A DNA stretch of 64,000 bases from Ottelia alismoides. Taxonomy: Eukaryota; Streptophyta; Magnoliopsida; Alismatales; Hydrocharitaceae. The notes under the pieces are model-generated. The model was given only the letters and a program-made list of their open reading frames with translations. It ran no database searches and was not told the DNA's origin. Positions 1-11,406 of the stretch are shown here, one piece after another. Every line of letters starts with the position of its first letter. Position 1 is the stretch's first letter. The position numbers and the translations under genes were made by a program. The stretch spans positions 186,001 to 250,000 of the forward strand of contig JAZKJV010002626.1 in NCBI GenBank assembly GCA_037367405.1, in the 5' to 3' direction.

Positions 1-1010
1 TGCATTCCGATACATAAAATTTATGGGCCCTGCATTTCTCTGGTTTGTATTTCCGACTTTCCCTTTTAATATATTGTGGGGTGGACACCATTGAGTGTTT
101 CCCCCTACCTTTTAGACTTTAAAAAAAAGGTCCCATTGATCTTTATGTACCCCACTCACACCTTTGGAGAGGGATTTGTGGGGTATTGCAAGATGTTCAT
201 CCTTTCCTGAAACTTGTAGTAGGTGATGGCACTAGTTTTAAATTTTGACCTGATGATTGGAGTGAGGGGTAGGTACTTGGCATGAGATTCCCACGTCAGT
301 TGACTTTGGCACCTGATTATGATTGTACCATGGCGAATGTTTGAGACATGCATTCCTTTTTTTCCTGTAGTTTAGATATGAGCTCTTGGATCAGTGAATG
401 ATTGATCTTATGGAGATGTTGGATGAGTTAGATAGTGTGGATGGGCCTACTGTAGGATGAGGCTGTTGAAGCTGGTCTGATGGAAGATTTTCTGCGAGAA
501 AAATCTACAAGGTATTGAAGGGTCCGATGATTTTTGTTCTTGGGGGTGTGTGTGGTGGACTGTAGGAGGATTTGGAAGTGGAAGATTCCATCTTAGGTGA
601 AAGATTCCATCTTAGGTGAAAGTTTGGAAGTGGAAGATTCCATCTTAGGTGTGTGTGGTGGACTGTAGGAGGATTTGGAAGTGGAAGATTCCATCTTAGG
701 TGAAAGTTTTTGTGGATACTTTAAAGGAAACAACTATTGACAGGTGACAGATTTTTGCGGATCTTTCAAGTGTCCTCATTGTCATGATTTTATTGAAGAT
801 GCGGACCATCTTTTATTAAAATGTGAAAGCTCTTGGAGGCATGGGAAATCTACGGTGGGTATCGATGGGGTAAGTGTTTCTGAGAATTCATTGGTGCAGA
901 TTGGCATGACACTAAGGAGGAGAGATCAGGGTGCGTGGCCATGATTTGAGCCTTATGGTTAGCCAGAAATGGGGTAACATTTTGTCATGGAAGATGCTAT
1001 GGTGAAAATG
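1..1010 (+). pseudogene. LINE (non-LTR retrotransposon) reverse transcriptase C-terminal remnant
   Basis: Reading across frames and stops on the plus strand gives the usual order of the C-terminal part of a plant L1-type LINE ORF2. First comes a VGDGTSFKF stretch followed by DDWSEG (about 222-275), then RFSARKIYKVLKG (about 492-528), then WKWKIPS-VKVF (about 676-713), and last a zinc-knuckle-like C-P-H-C...D-H-L-L-L-K-C stretch (about 768-830) inside a 66-codon open frame at 744-944. This order matches the linker plus zf-RVT domain found after the RT in plant LINEs. Numerous stops and frame changes and an internal duplication show it is dead. The 5' part lies outside the window. I see no poly-A tail or target duplication, so the 3' limit is approximate. 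Confidence 0.7.
545..712 (+). repeat. Direct duplication inside the LINE remnant
   Basis: A unit beginning GTGTGTGGTGGACTGTAGG and running into GGAAGTGGAAGATTCCATC occurs at about 546-600 and again at about 649-705. An extra short partial unit (GAAAGATTCCATCTTAGGT) lies between them. The duplication falls in the codons for the WKWKIPS motif, so it arose after the LINE lost function. Confidence 0.8.
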
Positions 1011-1248
1011 TAGTTGTGCATGAAGAAGCGTTAACTGAGAGTTGGATCATGTAAATTTCCGTGTAGCTGGTAATAATCATGTACATATTTTGGTGAATTA
1101 ACGGTGAAGTTTTTGGACACACACCTATACGGTGGGAGATCAAAAAATATGGATAAAGTCCCTATATATAGTAGAATTTCCTGGTCTTAAGTAGAACTGG
1201 CCAAAAAGTTTAGGTCTTACGAACTTGCTGTTAAGAGTTTCCTTCACG
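1011..1248. other. No gene recognised (LINE tail or flank)
   Basis: AT-rich sequence between the LINE remnant and the first fold-back MITE. The short open frame on the minus strand at 1140-1322 overlaps the MITE and has no recognisable domain. Confidence 0.5.
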
Positions 1249-1552
1249 GCAAAAGTTGCCAACGGGCTGCCCCTGGTTTTTTTTCCGCAATTTTTTTGAA
1301 AAATATCACCATATATATTCATCTATATATCCCTTCAATATGCCATTCAAATTTCGCCAAGAATGGAGACTCCTATGCCCTCTATCTAGAACAGGGCGAT
1401 TACAATAATGTTTAGACTGTTATACCTGTTCTGACGAAATTCGAATAACATATTGGAGGGATGTATAGATGAATATACATGATAATATTTTGCAAAAAAA
1501 AATATTGCGGAAAAATGGCCAGGGGCAACCCTAGGGCAGCCCCACTTTTTCC
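1249..1552. mobile_element. Fold-back MITE, copy 1
   Basis: Left part reads GGGCTGCCCC, then a T-run, then AAATATCACCATATATATTC...CAATATGCCATTC. The right part is the reverse complement: GAATAACATATTGGAGGGA...GAATATACATGATAATATTTT, ending GGGCAGCCCCACTTTTTCC. The two arms fold on each other over most of the element. The family recurs at 5538-5856 and 17160-17513. Part of the right arm (the GAGGGCAT..GAGTCTC portion seen in copy 3) is missing here. Outer limits are accurate to about 10 bp. Confidence 0.75.
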
Positions 1553-2470
1553 ATATCTATATATTCTTTAGAAAAGAATAATTACAAAACTCTCCAGTCA
1601 GGATTGGAAGCAGGCATGAATTATGAATTTGAGGCCAGATTTCTTTTCATTCTCTGGAGATATTTAGATAGGGCAGGGCTTCCACTAGGGATTGGCACCT
1701 TGAAGCGCAAGCTTTTGACCATTTTTTGATCTGGGGTACGTTTTACTGCGACATTGTGGTCTTTATTGGAACAATGCCTTCTGTGGCTAATGCTTAATTT
1801 TCTATGTTCTCACTTGTGAGTATGCATGCTTGCTGAGAAGCTTGTGTTGATGTGATGTGCTCGTATGTGCATGACCTGTTATTTTTCTTCTGAATAATTT
1901 AGATGACTACTAATTTCAAGTAGATATTTTCTGGATTGGCATAAAAAGAGCATGAGATGCTATTTTTTTGAGTTGGACATCTCCTGGATTTTTTTTAAAC
2001 AACGGAGGGGATGCAACATGTTTACACCGCATTACCGAACCTTTATCATCTTACATTCCTTTAATAATCAAGGAAAATGAGTTTCTTCTTGTGGCTAAGC
2101 TGGGGGTCATCCATCAAAATTTACATATTTCCAAAAAAAATCCTCTGTTGTAGCTATAGTTTTGTGCCTGATATTGGCCAAACCTTTTCCCCGTAGACAT
2201 GGCTCTGTGATAAAAATCCTGGAAATCATTTAATTTTTCTCTCATTCAGTTTGTCTTATGTTGAAGTCAATTGGTACCTTTGAATATGTGGAAGATGTCG
2301 AGGCTAATATTCATTTCCATACATTTTTATGCAATGGATGCTCTGCTGGGTTGTAACAGAAAGCATCCGTGGATCCAGGGAATCACACAGTGGCGCTTCC
2401 AGCACATGGCATTCCAGCTCCACTGATGATTTCCTACAGTATCTTACACAATAGTGCAGCTAATTTTTTT
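1553..2470. other. No gene recognised
   Basis: AT-rich, unique-looking sequence. Short open frames (for example plus 1968-2153) have low-complexity translations and no domain signature. Confidence 0.5.
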
Positions 2471-2498
2471 ACTGTTTTTTTTTGGGGGGGGGGGGGGG
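2467..2498 (+). repeat. Composite T-run / G-run homopolymer
   Basis: Two T-tracts run into an uninterrupted G-tract of about 15 bases. A similar T-to-G run is present at about 11490-11515. The G-tract could form a quadruplex, and length errors are likely at such sites. Confidence 0.8.
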
Positions 2499-2629
2499 TT
2501 CTTAGAGCGTGGGAGTCCACTTCTTCTAACACCAGACCATTAAAGGGGTTCCAGTTGAGCTAATTTGTGGCCTGACCATGCAACTGGATTCTTGGAATCA
2601 TGCCATGGCCAGCCATTTATGAAATTATC

Positions 2630-2905
2630 TGAGCATTTTATCATCTTGATCGTGCTTATATTCTCCAAATCTTTGCTGCGTATATCTTCTTGTATTTAGC
2701 TCTCATTATCTAAACATTTTCTCGTCTTGATTGTGCTTATTTTTTCCAAATCTTTGCTGCTTTAGCTCTCATTATCTGAACAACTTCTCATCTTGATTGT
2801 GCTTATTTTTTCCAAATCTTTGCTGCTTATATCTTCTTGAATTCTCACTCTCACTATCCAAACATTTTACCTTCTCGATCATGCTTGTATTTTCAAATTC
2901 TTTGC
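2630..2905. repeat. Minisatellite-like tandem array, about four units of 65-85 bp
   Basis: The phrase TCTTGATTGTGCTTATTTTT followed by CCAAATCTTTGCTGC and CTCATTATCTGAACA recurs starting near 2643, 2727, 2792 and 2873, with substitutions and a variable TATATCTTCTTG insert. It lies in non-coding DNA. The overlapping open frames at 2772-3041 are products of the repeat. Confidence 0.75.
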
Positions 2906-3270
2906 TTAATTGGGAACCCGCCAAGCTCGGCGATAAGACTAGTCTCCTCTGTTTATTGAGGAAACATGGTAGTTCAAATGCTATGGTTTTAATTTTTGTG
3001 GCTACTGTGAATACAAAACGATGCACGTAGGATATTTTCATTACTTACACAAGAGAGGGATGCATGGTGCATGAAGCTGCAGCCGTGTTGGGTCAAGGGT
3101 AAGAATATGTTATATGCAGCTGTACCTGGTTAGTTTGGTAATTATTACCGACTCGAATTTTGAACTTCTTGGTCTTCCCAACCTATATCGTTCAGCCGAG
3201 GTTATTTTCATTTTTATTGCTTTTGTTACTTCTAGATTCTTTCAGTAGTTCTTATGGTAGTTGTGTAATT
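2906..3270. other. No gene recognised
   Basis: Flank of the first hAT element. No domain-bearing frame on either strand. Confidence 0.5.
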
Positions 3271-4407
3271 GTTGCAGTTAGGGTGGAGCATTAGGCTGAA
3301 CCCGGCCCATCCTGAGAAAGCCCGGCCCGGGCCCAACAAATTTCTTCGGGCTTTGGGCCGGGTCGTGGCCCGCTTTTTTAGGCAAATCCAGGACCCGAGC
3401 CCGGCCCAAGACCCACAGGGTTGGGCTCGGGTTCGAGCCGGGCTCGGCCCGTCCCCATTTTGATTTCTACCTCCACAACGATGATATGAGATGCAAACAT
3501 GGCACATTGGTTAGTGCCATATAGATATGGCCATGGATCTCGCAACAATAAACAATAGTGCTTGTCACCCACCTCCGCAACGATGATATGAGATGCAGAC
3601 ATGGCACATTGGTTAGAAACGATTTTAAAATATTCCTGTGTGAGATGTCTTAATGACTACGGACCTTTACAGGTATGTGAACATTGGTCGAGTCACTCGA
3701 GTGGATCTGTAGCAAGAATTAGATCCTTCTCTTAGAGGAAATTACCAGAATGATGAGGCTCAAATATGCATCCACATCGCACTATGCGTTCAAGAGTAGC
3801 CTCCCGATAGGCCCATGATGTCGACAATAGTTCTTATGCTCAATAGCAGTTCAGTATCGATGCACGTTCCAACAATGCCTGCATTTGCAATTGCTACCGA
3901 TTACAGAAGAATGGGCTCGAGAAGGCCAGCGCTAGCCAACTTCGTCTCGAGCGACGAATCTAACATATCCAATGCGAAATTGGGTATTGCAACACCAAAT
4001 GACACGTCTATTACGGAGCTTACATGGATAAGAGCAATGTTGTGGCGACTCTTATATCGAAAGAATTAGAAGTGATAAATCGAGAACTGATGTATGACGG
4101 GATGCCGCTTACATGTATAATAGCATGGAAATAATGGTTAAATTGCAGCATCAAGTTAGTCTGGGGATTTACATGTGATGCAAAAACCCACATATGCAAA
4201 TATGTCGGGCCGGGTTGGGCCTTAGCGGGTCACCTCGGGTTCGGGTTGGGCCCGGCCCATGTTTGAAAATTTGACAAAATTAAGACCCGGGCCCGACCCA
4301 CATGTACATCCGGTTCGAGCTGGGTCCGGGCCGGGTCCGGGCTTTTGCGGGTCGGGCCAGGGTCGGGTTCGGGTCGGCCCGACCCAATTTTCCACCCTAG
4401 TTGCAGT
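3271..4407. mobile_element. Non-autonomous hAT element 1 with its target duplication
   Basis: The element spans 3279-4399. It begins TAGGGTGGAGCATT and ends TTTTCCACCCTA, so the termini are inverted (TAGGGTGGA / TCCACCCTA). It is flanked by a perfect 8-bp direct duplication GTTGCAGT at 3271-3278 and 4400-4407, the length diagnostic for hAT transposition. Both subterminal regions are crowded with GGGCCGGG / CCCGGCCC and CGGGTTCGGG-type motifs, typical of hAT subterminal transposase-binding repeats. The 1.1-kb interior has no transposase (no hATC dimerisation or BED-finger signature). A plus-strand open frame of 84 codons at 3815-4069 is of unknown meaning. Confidence 0.88.
3470..3616 (+). repeat. 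Internal direct repeat in hAT element 1
   Basis: A 47-bp unit containing CAACGATGATATGAGATGCA and ACATGGCACATTGGTTAG occurs at about 3470-3515 and 3571-3616, offset by 101 bp. It shows a local duplication within the element after or during its formation. Confidence 0.8.
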
Positions 4408-5537
4408 TGTCTGACATCCATGATCTAAAGTGACAAAATTGGATAAAATTTCAACTAATTCTGTTTCTCCAGCTCACCACTATTGTTTGGGAAAAATACA
4501 ACAAAGCCTTCTCCCACATTAAGTATGGTATGCTATATGGATTCTTTACCTCCATTCATTCAGATCTTTTTTGGATCTTTCTTGGACTTGGATACAAATG
4601 ATTAAGATCTCTTTGGATATTCTCCTTCCAACATCTCTTAGGCTCTCTTTGCCCTTTCTTAGCCGGTTCAACATCTCAAATCTTGCATATTCTAACTGAT
4701 ACATATGTAGATCTCCTTTGCAAATGGCCTCCAAAATAGATCTTTCTTGGAGTTGGAACCAAATTATTAAGATCTCTTTGGATTAGCTCTTAGGCCTTCA
4801 TCGCCCTCTCTTAGATGGCTCAACATCTCAAATTTTGCATTTTCTAACTAATACATATGAGATTTCCTTTGCAAATGACCAAACTACCTTAAACGATTCT
4901 TTTTCATCGTATCCTCAATCAAAGCCATTGAATAAAAAACTAGCTTGAGGTGCTCAAGGTGAACGTGTCGAGACGGTCTCATTTAGCCTTGAGGCATGCA
5001 TGTCGATCCCATTCTATGAGGCGTGCACCTCAGGTGGTTGACGATGCCTCGAGTTGATGTGAGGTGTGCTGTTGAGGTGTTTTAGCCTCTCTTGGGTATT
5101 TTATTGACTATATTAATTTTTCCCTCGGTAATTTGAGAGGCTTATAAATGTATGTTTGTTAAGGATTTTTATACAAGATGAATGTCTTGATGTTTTTTGT
5201 GTTCATAATTTCATATTTACCGTTGAGACTTGTGATTAGTGGAAGCAAGTACCCAAATCGAATTTTAGGGTTTAGGGATAATACCCTCGTGTTGGTAGGG
5301 AATGGTATGTTGATGGGTTTATCTTGTCCTTGCGTTGAGCAATGGTTCCTCGATTATAGTTAGTGATATATATCAAATTCATAATAATTTATTCTTTCAT
5401 AACATTTATAAACAATGAATCCATCTTTGATTGGATGAAAATGTTGTAGAAAGTGATATGTGGTTGTTATATCTTCTCTTTATGTGTTTTTATCTGTATT
5501 ATTTCACCATATATTATAGTGTTTTGTATTAGGGTTT
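4408..5537. repeat. Non-coding region with a diverged tandem duplication (4558-4878)
   Basis: A segment with GATCTTTCTTGGA, ATTAAGATCTCTTTGGAT, CTTAGGC, CAACATCTCAAATTTTGCAT and CTAACTAATACATATG occurs at about 4567-4728 and again at about 4738-4878. The second copy is slightly shorter. The remainder to 5537 holds no recognisable gene. The short plus-strand frame at 5178-5363 is AT-rich with no domain. Confidence 0.7.
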
Positions 5538-5856
5538 GATGGGGTCATCTCCTATGTTATTTTTTCGTATTTTTTTATTTTTTTAAAATATCACCATGTA
5601 TATTCATCTATCCCTTCAATATGCCATTTGTATTTCGTCAGAAATGAAGATTCCTATGTCCATCTAGAACAGGTCGATTAGAACAATGTTTAGATTGTTA
5701 AAATTACCCATTGTAGATGAAGGGCATGTGAATTTCTGTTTTTGACGAAATTCGAATGACATATTGGAGGGATATGTAGATGAATATACATGGTGTTATT
5801 TTGCAAAAAAAATAAATAATTGTGAAAAAAGAGCACGGAGGCAGCCCCATTTTTTC
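5538..5856. mobile_element. Fold-back MITE, copy 2
   Basis: Same family as copies at 1249-1552 and 17160-17513. The left arm has AAATATCACCATGTATATTC and CCCTTCAATATGCCATTTG. The right arm has GACGAAATTCGAATGACATATTGGAGGG and GAATATACATGGTG, ending GGCAGCCCCATTTTTTC. The left terminal GC-rich segment is eroded (GATGGGGTCATCTCC), so the left limit is approximate. Confidence 0.75.
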
Positions 5857-7520
5857 TTATGTATTTATATGTTCGTCATAATATATATAATTGCATCAAC
5901 ATATATAATTGTAGTTTAGTGTACTTATCTTCATGAATTGAAGCTTACACCTCAACTGCCTTGAGGATACACGTCGCATTAATTTCGAGGAAAATACCTT
6001 ATTTCGCCTTTCATTTTTTAAACTTGATCAGAACTACGTTTCTTTTTTATCACATTGATCTTAATCCGATTTTTTTGTGTATTCACACATTTACTGTAGC
6101 ATTTTAATTTCGGCTATTATCACTCTCTGCACATGTATATGGTTCACAAGACAACCATCCATAGAACATAGCATGTCTCATGGTGGCATTGTAATATTTT
6201 TATTTGATTCTCAAAGGGATTTTTTATCACATATAATCGTAGAAGTTCCTCTCCACTATAGATTTAGCATCTATTCAATAAGTAACTGTGGGTCATTGAA
6301 ATCGGAATGCTACCATATTTCATTTTACAAAGTTTCAATGTAATGTCAATGGGATGGTAAAGAAATTTCATTGAAAATGCATGTTCTTTCGGCAAAACAA
6401 AAAAATTAAGCGAGTTTGTCTTTTGCTTTCATCGAAATTTGCATATGAAAGAAAAACGCATTTCTTTAGATCTAAACCCAAATGAAATCAGTTAGACAGA
6501 AGATTTAAGAGTTAAATTCAAGTTTTAATTGAAGAGCTTTATATTTTTTCTTTCTTTATTTTGATATATATGATTTGATTAGTAGTTATTATATGTGTCA
6601 CCTCATTCTTATTGAATAGATTATGTTTAGCATATAATTCTGACTATAGGCAACACATTTCTTTATATACCAACATGTGTGGGTGATTATGACGATAATA
6701 CTACTTTTAAACTTATATATTTACACAACTATCTTATTTATTGACTTTGGAATCTTAAAAACCTTAGTTTTGAAAAAAAATCAAGTTCAGAATCATTTCT
6801 AAGGTTTCTGACGATTTCAACGAAATTACACTGAAATTCGATGAAATTTCTTCTTTTGTGCTTGGAAAAAAAAGGGAATTGAAATCCGAAATTTAAGGCA
6901 ATATGAGTAACCTTTCTAGTGATTTCCTTATCATGCTATCATATAGATGTCAAGTATCTAAAAGGACCTTTCTTTTGAATGTTATCTTCTCTAATCTATA
7001 CCTCGATTCCTTCATAATTGCCTGCATCAAGTATGCACTTTATATATTTAGTCTTAGTGTTACTTTATGCGAAATCATTTATTTTCTAAGGCATATCTCG
7101 AAACCTCAAACTTCTCATTGACTCCATCTCGAGTCTCATCAATTGATACAATATCATCAGCAAACAATGTAGACCAATGTATCTCATCATGAATGTGACA
7201 TTTTGGAAAAAGGAATTAAATCTATCGAATCGTTTCCATGATTTCATACAATGTCAATGAAGTGTTGGTTTGGGTGAAGTCTCTGGATTTTTGTGTTCGA
7301 AGCTATTGAGGGAATGATACCAAAATCGACGTTTGGGGCCGATTGTGACATCCCCACTCATGAGAAAATTGATGGACATGGTGCGATGCTTGGTTCAATG
7401 TTACAATTGATGCTTATTGTTTATGATCGCTAATCTTAGGTGAGGATGAGAGTTGGTGATTGCTGCATCTAAACCTCTCAAGGATTAAGTTTGGATGTGA
7501 CAAGGTAGGATTAAATCTTT
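5857..7520. other. No gene recognised
   Basis: About 1.7 kb of AT-rich sequence. The plus-strand frames at 6077-6343 and 6903-7121 have low-complexity, hydrophobic translations with no family signature and no supporting splice or promoter context. Confidence 0.5.
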
Positions 7521-7527
7521 GAGGGGA

Positions 7528-8297
7528 TGTCTTTTATCCGGGATATGATGGATGTATGAGAATTACGGCCCGGTGATTGTCTTATCCTATACCTTTGTTT
7601 GGGAGCTATTATGCATTTAATCTGGTGGCAAAGGGCTTGGTAAGGTGGGAATTTTATCTCTTCTGATCTCATGCAAATAATGTTTTTTTATCACTTAAGC
7701 TGTGACTTCATCTGTATTGGTGAAGGATGGATGATATAACATGGTTAATGAACAATACTTGCCCTCTAATTCTTCTTAATGAGCAATCCCTAGTCATTTA
7801 CTATGGAGAGATATGTATAAAGTTGAATTTTCCGTTTCATGGTGATAAAACGCATCACTTCGTGGTAAGTTGTCTTTTATCCGGGATATGATGGATGTAT
7901 AAAGTCAAATTTTCAGTTTCATGGTGATAAAACGCATCACTTCGTGGTATAAAATTGTCTTTTATCCGGGATATGATGGATGTATGAGAATTACGGCCCG
8001 GTGATTGTCTTATCCTGTACCTTTGTTTGGGAGCTATTATGCATTTAATCTGGTGGCAAAGGGCTTGGTAAGGTGGGAATTTTATCTCTTCTGATCTCAT
8101 GCAAATAATGTTTTTCGTCACTTAAGCTGTGACTTCATCTGTATTGGTGAAGGATGGATGATATAACATGGTTAATGAACAATACTTGCCCTTTAATTCT
8201 TCTTATTGAGCAATCCCTAGTCATTTACTATGGAGATATATGTATAAAGTTGAATTTTCAATTTCATGGTGATAAAACGCATCACTTCGTGGTTTAA
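7528..8297 (+). repeat. Tandem duplication of about 345 bp plus an 80-bp partial copy
   Basis: The unit starts GTCTTTTATCCGGGATATGA and ends GATAAAACGCATCACTTCGT. A full unit occupies about 7529-7868, an internally deleted 80-bp unit (start and end only) about 7871-7948, and a second full unit about 7950-8297. Copies are nearly identical, so the event is recent. It abuts LTR A. The minus frame at 7855-8121 is a product of the repeat. Confidence 0.88.
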
Positions 8298-8448
8298 AAA
8301 ATGAAGTTGTCAGTTGTAGTGATCGCGGAGAGGAGCGCTTATCAAATAAAAATGAGGGGGAGAGAGAGAGAATATAGAAGATGATTGAGAGAAGATAAAT
8401 TTCTTTCTCTATATCTTTTCACTTGAGATTTACCATGCATGTGTTCTT

Positions 8449-8466
8449 GGGTCGAACACAAGGAGG
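8449..8466 (-). promoter_or_regulatory. Conserved LTR U5-side motif (LTR A)
   Basis: GGGTCGAACACAAGGAGG on the plus strand, i.e. CCTCCTTGTGTTCGACCC in element sense, about 130 bp from the LTR end. The same motif sits at equivalent places at 24742-24760, 30139-30156, 34362-34380, 48395-48413 and, diverged, 53401-53416 and 58381-58392 (opposite strand). Similar TTCGACC motifs near the 3' end of plant LTRs are well known. Its role is not established here. Confidence 0.6.
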
Positions 8467-10702
8467 TAGAAAGTGTAACTAGAATTCGAGGTTGAACTAG
8501 TGATTGATTTTCTTATTTGAAAACTCTTTTTCTCGTGTGAATTTTATTTGGTTTCTTTTTTTTTGCAAAATTTTATTTTGTTTTGTAATTTTTATTTGGT
8601 TTTCAAAATGATTATTTTGACAAAAATGTGATACAATATTGTAGATGGAGTATATGGTAATTTAATATTCTACCATGGTGATCAAAATGAAGAAAGAAAA
8701 AAATGAATTTGATTTTTTATTTTTAAAAAAGAAAGGAAAATATACTTTGCAAAATGATATACTATATAGTATATAGGTGGTATAGATGGGTGATACAATA
8801 TAGGTAGATGACACAAAGACAACCGAGCAACAAGCTCGAAAAGGACATACAACAAAATCAAAATCAAGATAGTTTGGAAATTCAAAACAAAGCGATAAAA
8901 TGACGAAAATTCTCGAAAAATGCGCTAAAACCATGACAGGGTATTTGGGTAACTACCCTAGAAAAATCTTCAGGAAATAATATCTCTACGATGTCTAAAT
9001 ATCTATAGATGTACATGGGTAGAAATGTAATAGAAGTTTTTGGAAAAATACTGAAGCTTTGCATTTCGGTCCCTACCGAGGGATCTAAATGCAAATAGCA
9101 AGAGCTTTGCATGCACGTAAAGATTCTGAAAAGTCACTGGGCTCTTTATGCAATTTTCACACCGGTTGAAATTGTACGGGATTAGAAGTTGGCACTCAAT
9201 CTTGAACGTCGATCTCGTCATGTGTCAACAAACTATAACATTTAGCATGAAGAATTATTCTTCCCCAAACCGGGAAGAATGGTGATGCTGGATGTTTGCG
9301 TTCAGCTATTGCATACCATCAGCAGCATTGCGTGAAGATTGGACTGACTCCGGCAGGGCCAGAAGGGGGATCCTCCCCCTTTGAGCTCCCCTACTGCGAG
9401 GAAAGCTTGAGGAAGATGAAGGATCTATCCCTTCTAAGGTTCCAAGCGGTTGAAGCTCCTGTTCTTGCACAATAAAGAGGGAAGACCTCCTCCGATCGAC
9501 AGGAAGGAGCTCTTGATGCTCCTGAGATTGAGCTCCAAATGACGGGATGACCTGCAAGAGATGTTTGGGTTCAATTCTAGTAGAATCAGCTGGGAAAGTT
9601 GGGTCACTCTTGCATACAACAGAAAGTTTAGCAAACATGATTTTCAAATCAAAATTGGAAAGGAATCGAATTGGATGGGGTTTTGAAATCAAACTTCAAG
9701 AAGGATCATTAAGGTATCCTAAGACAGTGATCAGTAGGCTTAAAAAGTGATTGAAAAGTCAGATTTTTGCGGATGAAGTCACTTGGGAGATTGAAGTGTA
9801 TTTCCTTATGGTTGTAGCTGGACGAGGCGTCGACCTTCTCGGAGGTTCACATGAGGGTGGATATCATGATGCAAGGCGACGAAGCCTTGGAACTCTCCCC
9901 TGAGTCTTCGTCTTCCATGCAGGATGGCCTCCACAATATTGTCACCACCAAGGAAGGATCTTAAGGCTATGGAAGTTGGTGTGCTCAGTCAGTTAGATTG
10001 AAGGTTGGAGGAGTCGGTTATTTGCGTCAACTTAAATAGCTTTAAATAGATGAAATGGATGGACTTAGATTAGTTTGAAGGAGTAGCATGAAGAGGGTTG
10101 TTTGGACTAGAAGACTGAGGGTTTGGATTAGAAGTACGTTGAAGATCGAGGACTGTAGAAATTAGTGAAATCGGCCTGTTGAAACAGGTGAACCTAAGTT
10201 CTTGGATGAAGAAGCTTTTAAATCCTAAGGTAAGAATATCTTATAAATTATGTAGTAAATAATAGAATCCATTATTTCGAAAAGGTATAAAAATGAAAAA
10301 TGAATATAATTAATCTATGTAAGATATGATGCATTTTACAGATATAAGTAATATATATTTTATGGTATATAAATAAATCTTTAATAAATATATTTAATAT
10401 ACCTTATAAATAACATGTACATTTTTAATTAGATAGCTTAATAAATAAGATACCATTTTGTTATTTTATTAATTTATATAATAATAAATAGGAGTTATAC
10501 GAATTTTTGTGTAGTTTAATAAGTTAGTTTACATAGATTAATAAATACAAGTATATACAATACAATTCATTTTTATTTCTTTTTATATAAAATTTTGATT
10601 TATTTAAAATATTAAATAAGGGTTTTATTTTTGGATTTTATTTTATACATAAATTACAATATCAAGACAATAATTTAAAAACACTAAATCACTTGTTCTG
10701 TA

Positions 10703-10729
10703 AATAATATATATATATATATATATAAT
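10703..10729. repeat. (AT)n microsatellite
   Basis: Run of alternating A and T of about 26 bases inside the AT-rich part of LTR A. Confidence 0.85.
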
Positions 10730-11406
10730 AAATAGCCGAGAAACCCAATTGTGATTAGGTCCAAAAATCGATTTTTTTCTTAATGGTTTCCATTTTTGAT
10801 GAAATCATCTTCATTAATTAGAGAATTTTATATCTTGAACTTTAAAGAAAAGTAGAGTGAACTTTGAGTTCATATGACGAAGTTATGAGGTTCGGAAGTT
10901 GGAAAATTGACAATTTGAAAGTTTGTTTACTTAGCATATTTACATGTTGATTTTTTTATATTTTATACATATTTTTATATACATAATGGTGAAGAGTTTA
11001 GCGAAAAATGTGTACATATGAATTAAATAAAATTAGGTGAAGATTGTGTATATTTAAAAATAAATAGAATTAATGTGTAATAGACAAAGTTAGTTATTTT
11101 TGTATTTTTTCCCTTATCTCCTCCTACTTTTTTTGTCGACCAAGTCATGCTGACTTGGTCTCAGAGGTTAGGTTATATAAATATATCTTACAACTATATT
11201 TATATTTTCTTCTAAGTCATATTGTACAATATGCACATATTTACAACCTACCTTCTTTTTTCTTTTTCGTTCTTTTCCTTATTTTTTGAGTTTTTATTCC
11301 TGAATATGCTTTTATAAAAGATGGCTATTAGTGAATATGTACATGTATTTGTTAAAGATTTTAAGACAAAATACGACAGAAACGTTAATGAATCATGGAT
11401 TCATCA

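Larger units (their letters stand above)
8320..11406 (-). mobile_element. LTR A: old, complete Athila-type LTR (solo-like)
   Basis: The plus-strand order matches that of the younger LTRs: TGATCGCGG-AGAGGAGCG at the start (compare TGATCAGCGAAAAACCGAGCG at 34196), GGGTCGAACACAAGGAGG at 8449-8466, periodic GGG...TGCAAAT units at about 8940-9165, a GC-rich middle with GAGCTCC motifs (9320-9990), and an AT-rich part (10230-11120). A stretch like CTCCTCCTACTTTT..GGTTAGGTT follows near 11120-11175, and the palindromic terminus AATGAATCATGGATTCATCA lies at 11387-11406. In element orientation (minus strand) it therefore starts TGATGAATCC and ends in CA. The flanking 5-mers (TGTAG and CATGG) do not match, and no primer binding site is seen next to it. 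Short frames inside, such as minus 9306-9692, are not genes. Confidence 0.75.

Noticed and set aside
744..944. Independent small zinc-finger protein
   Set aside because: The CPHC..DHLLLKC motif lies exactly where the zf-RVT domain of a LINE is expected, with other LINE motifs upstream.
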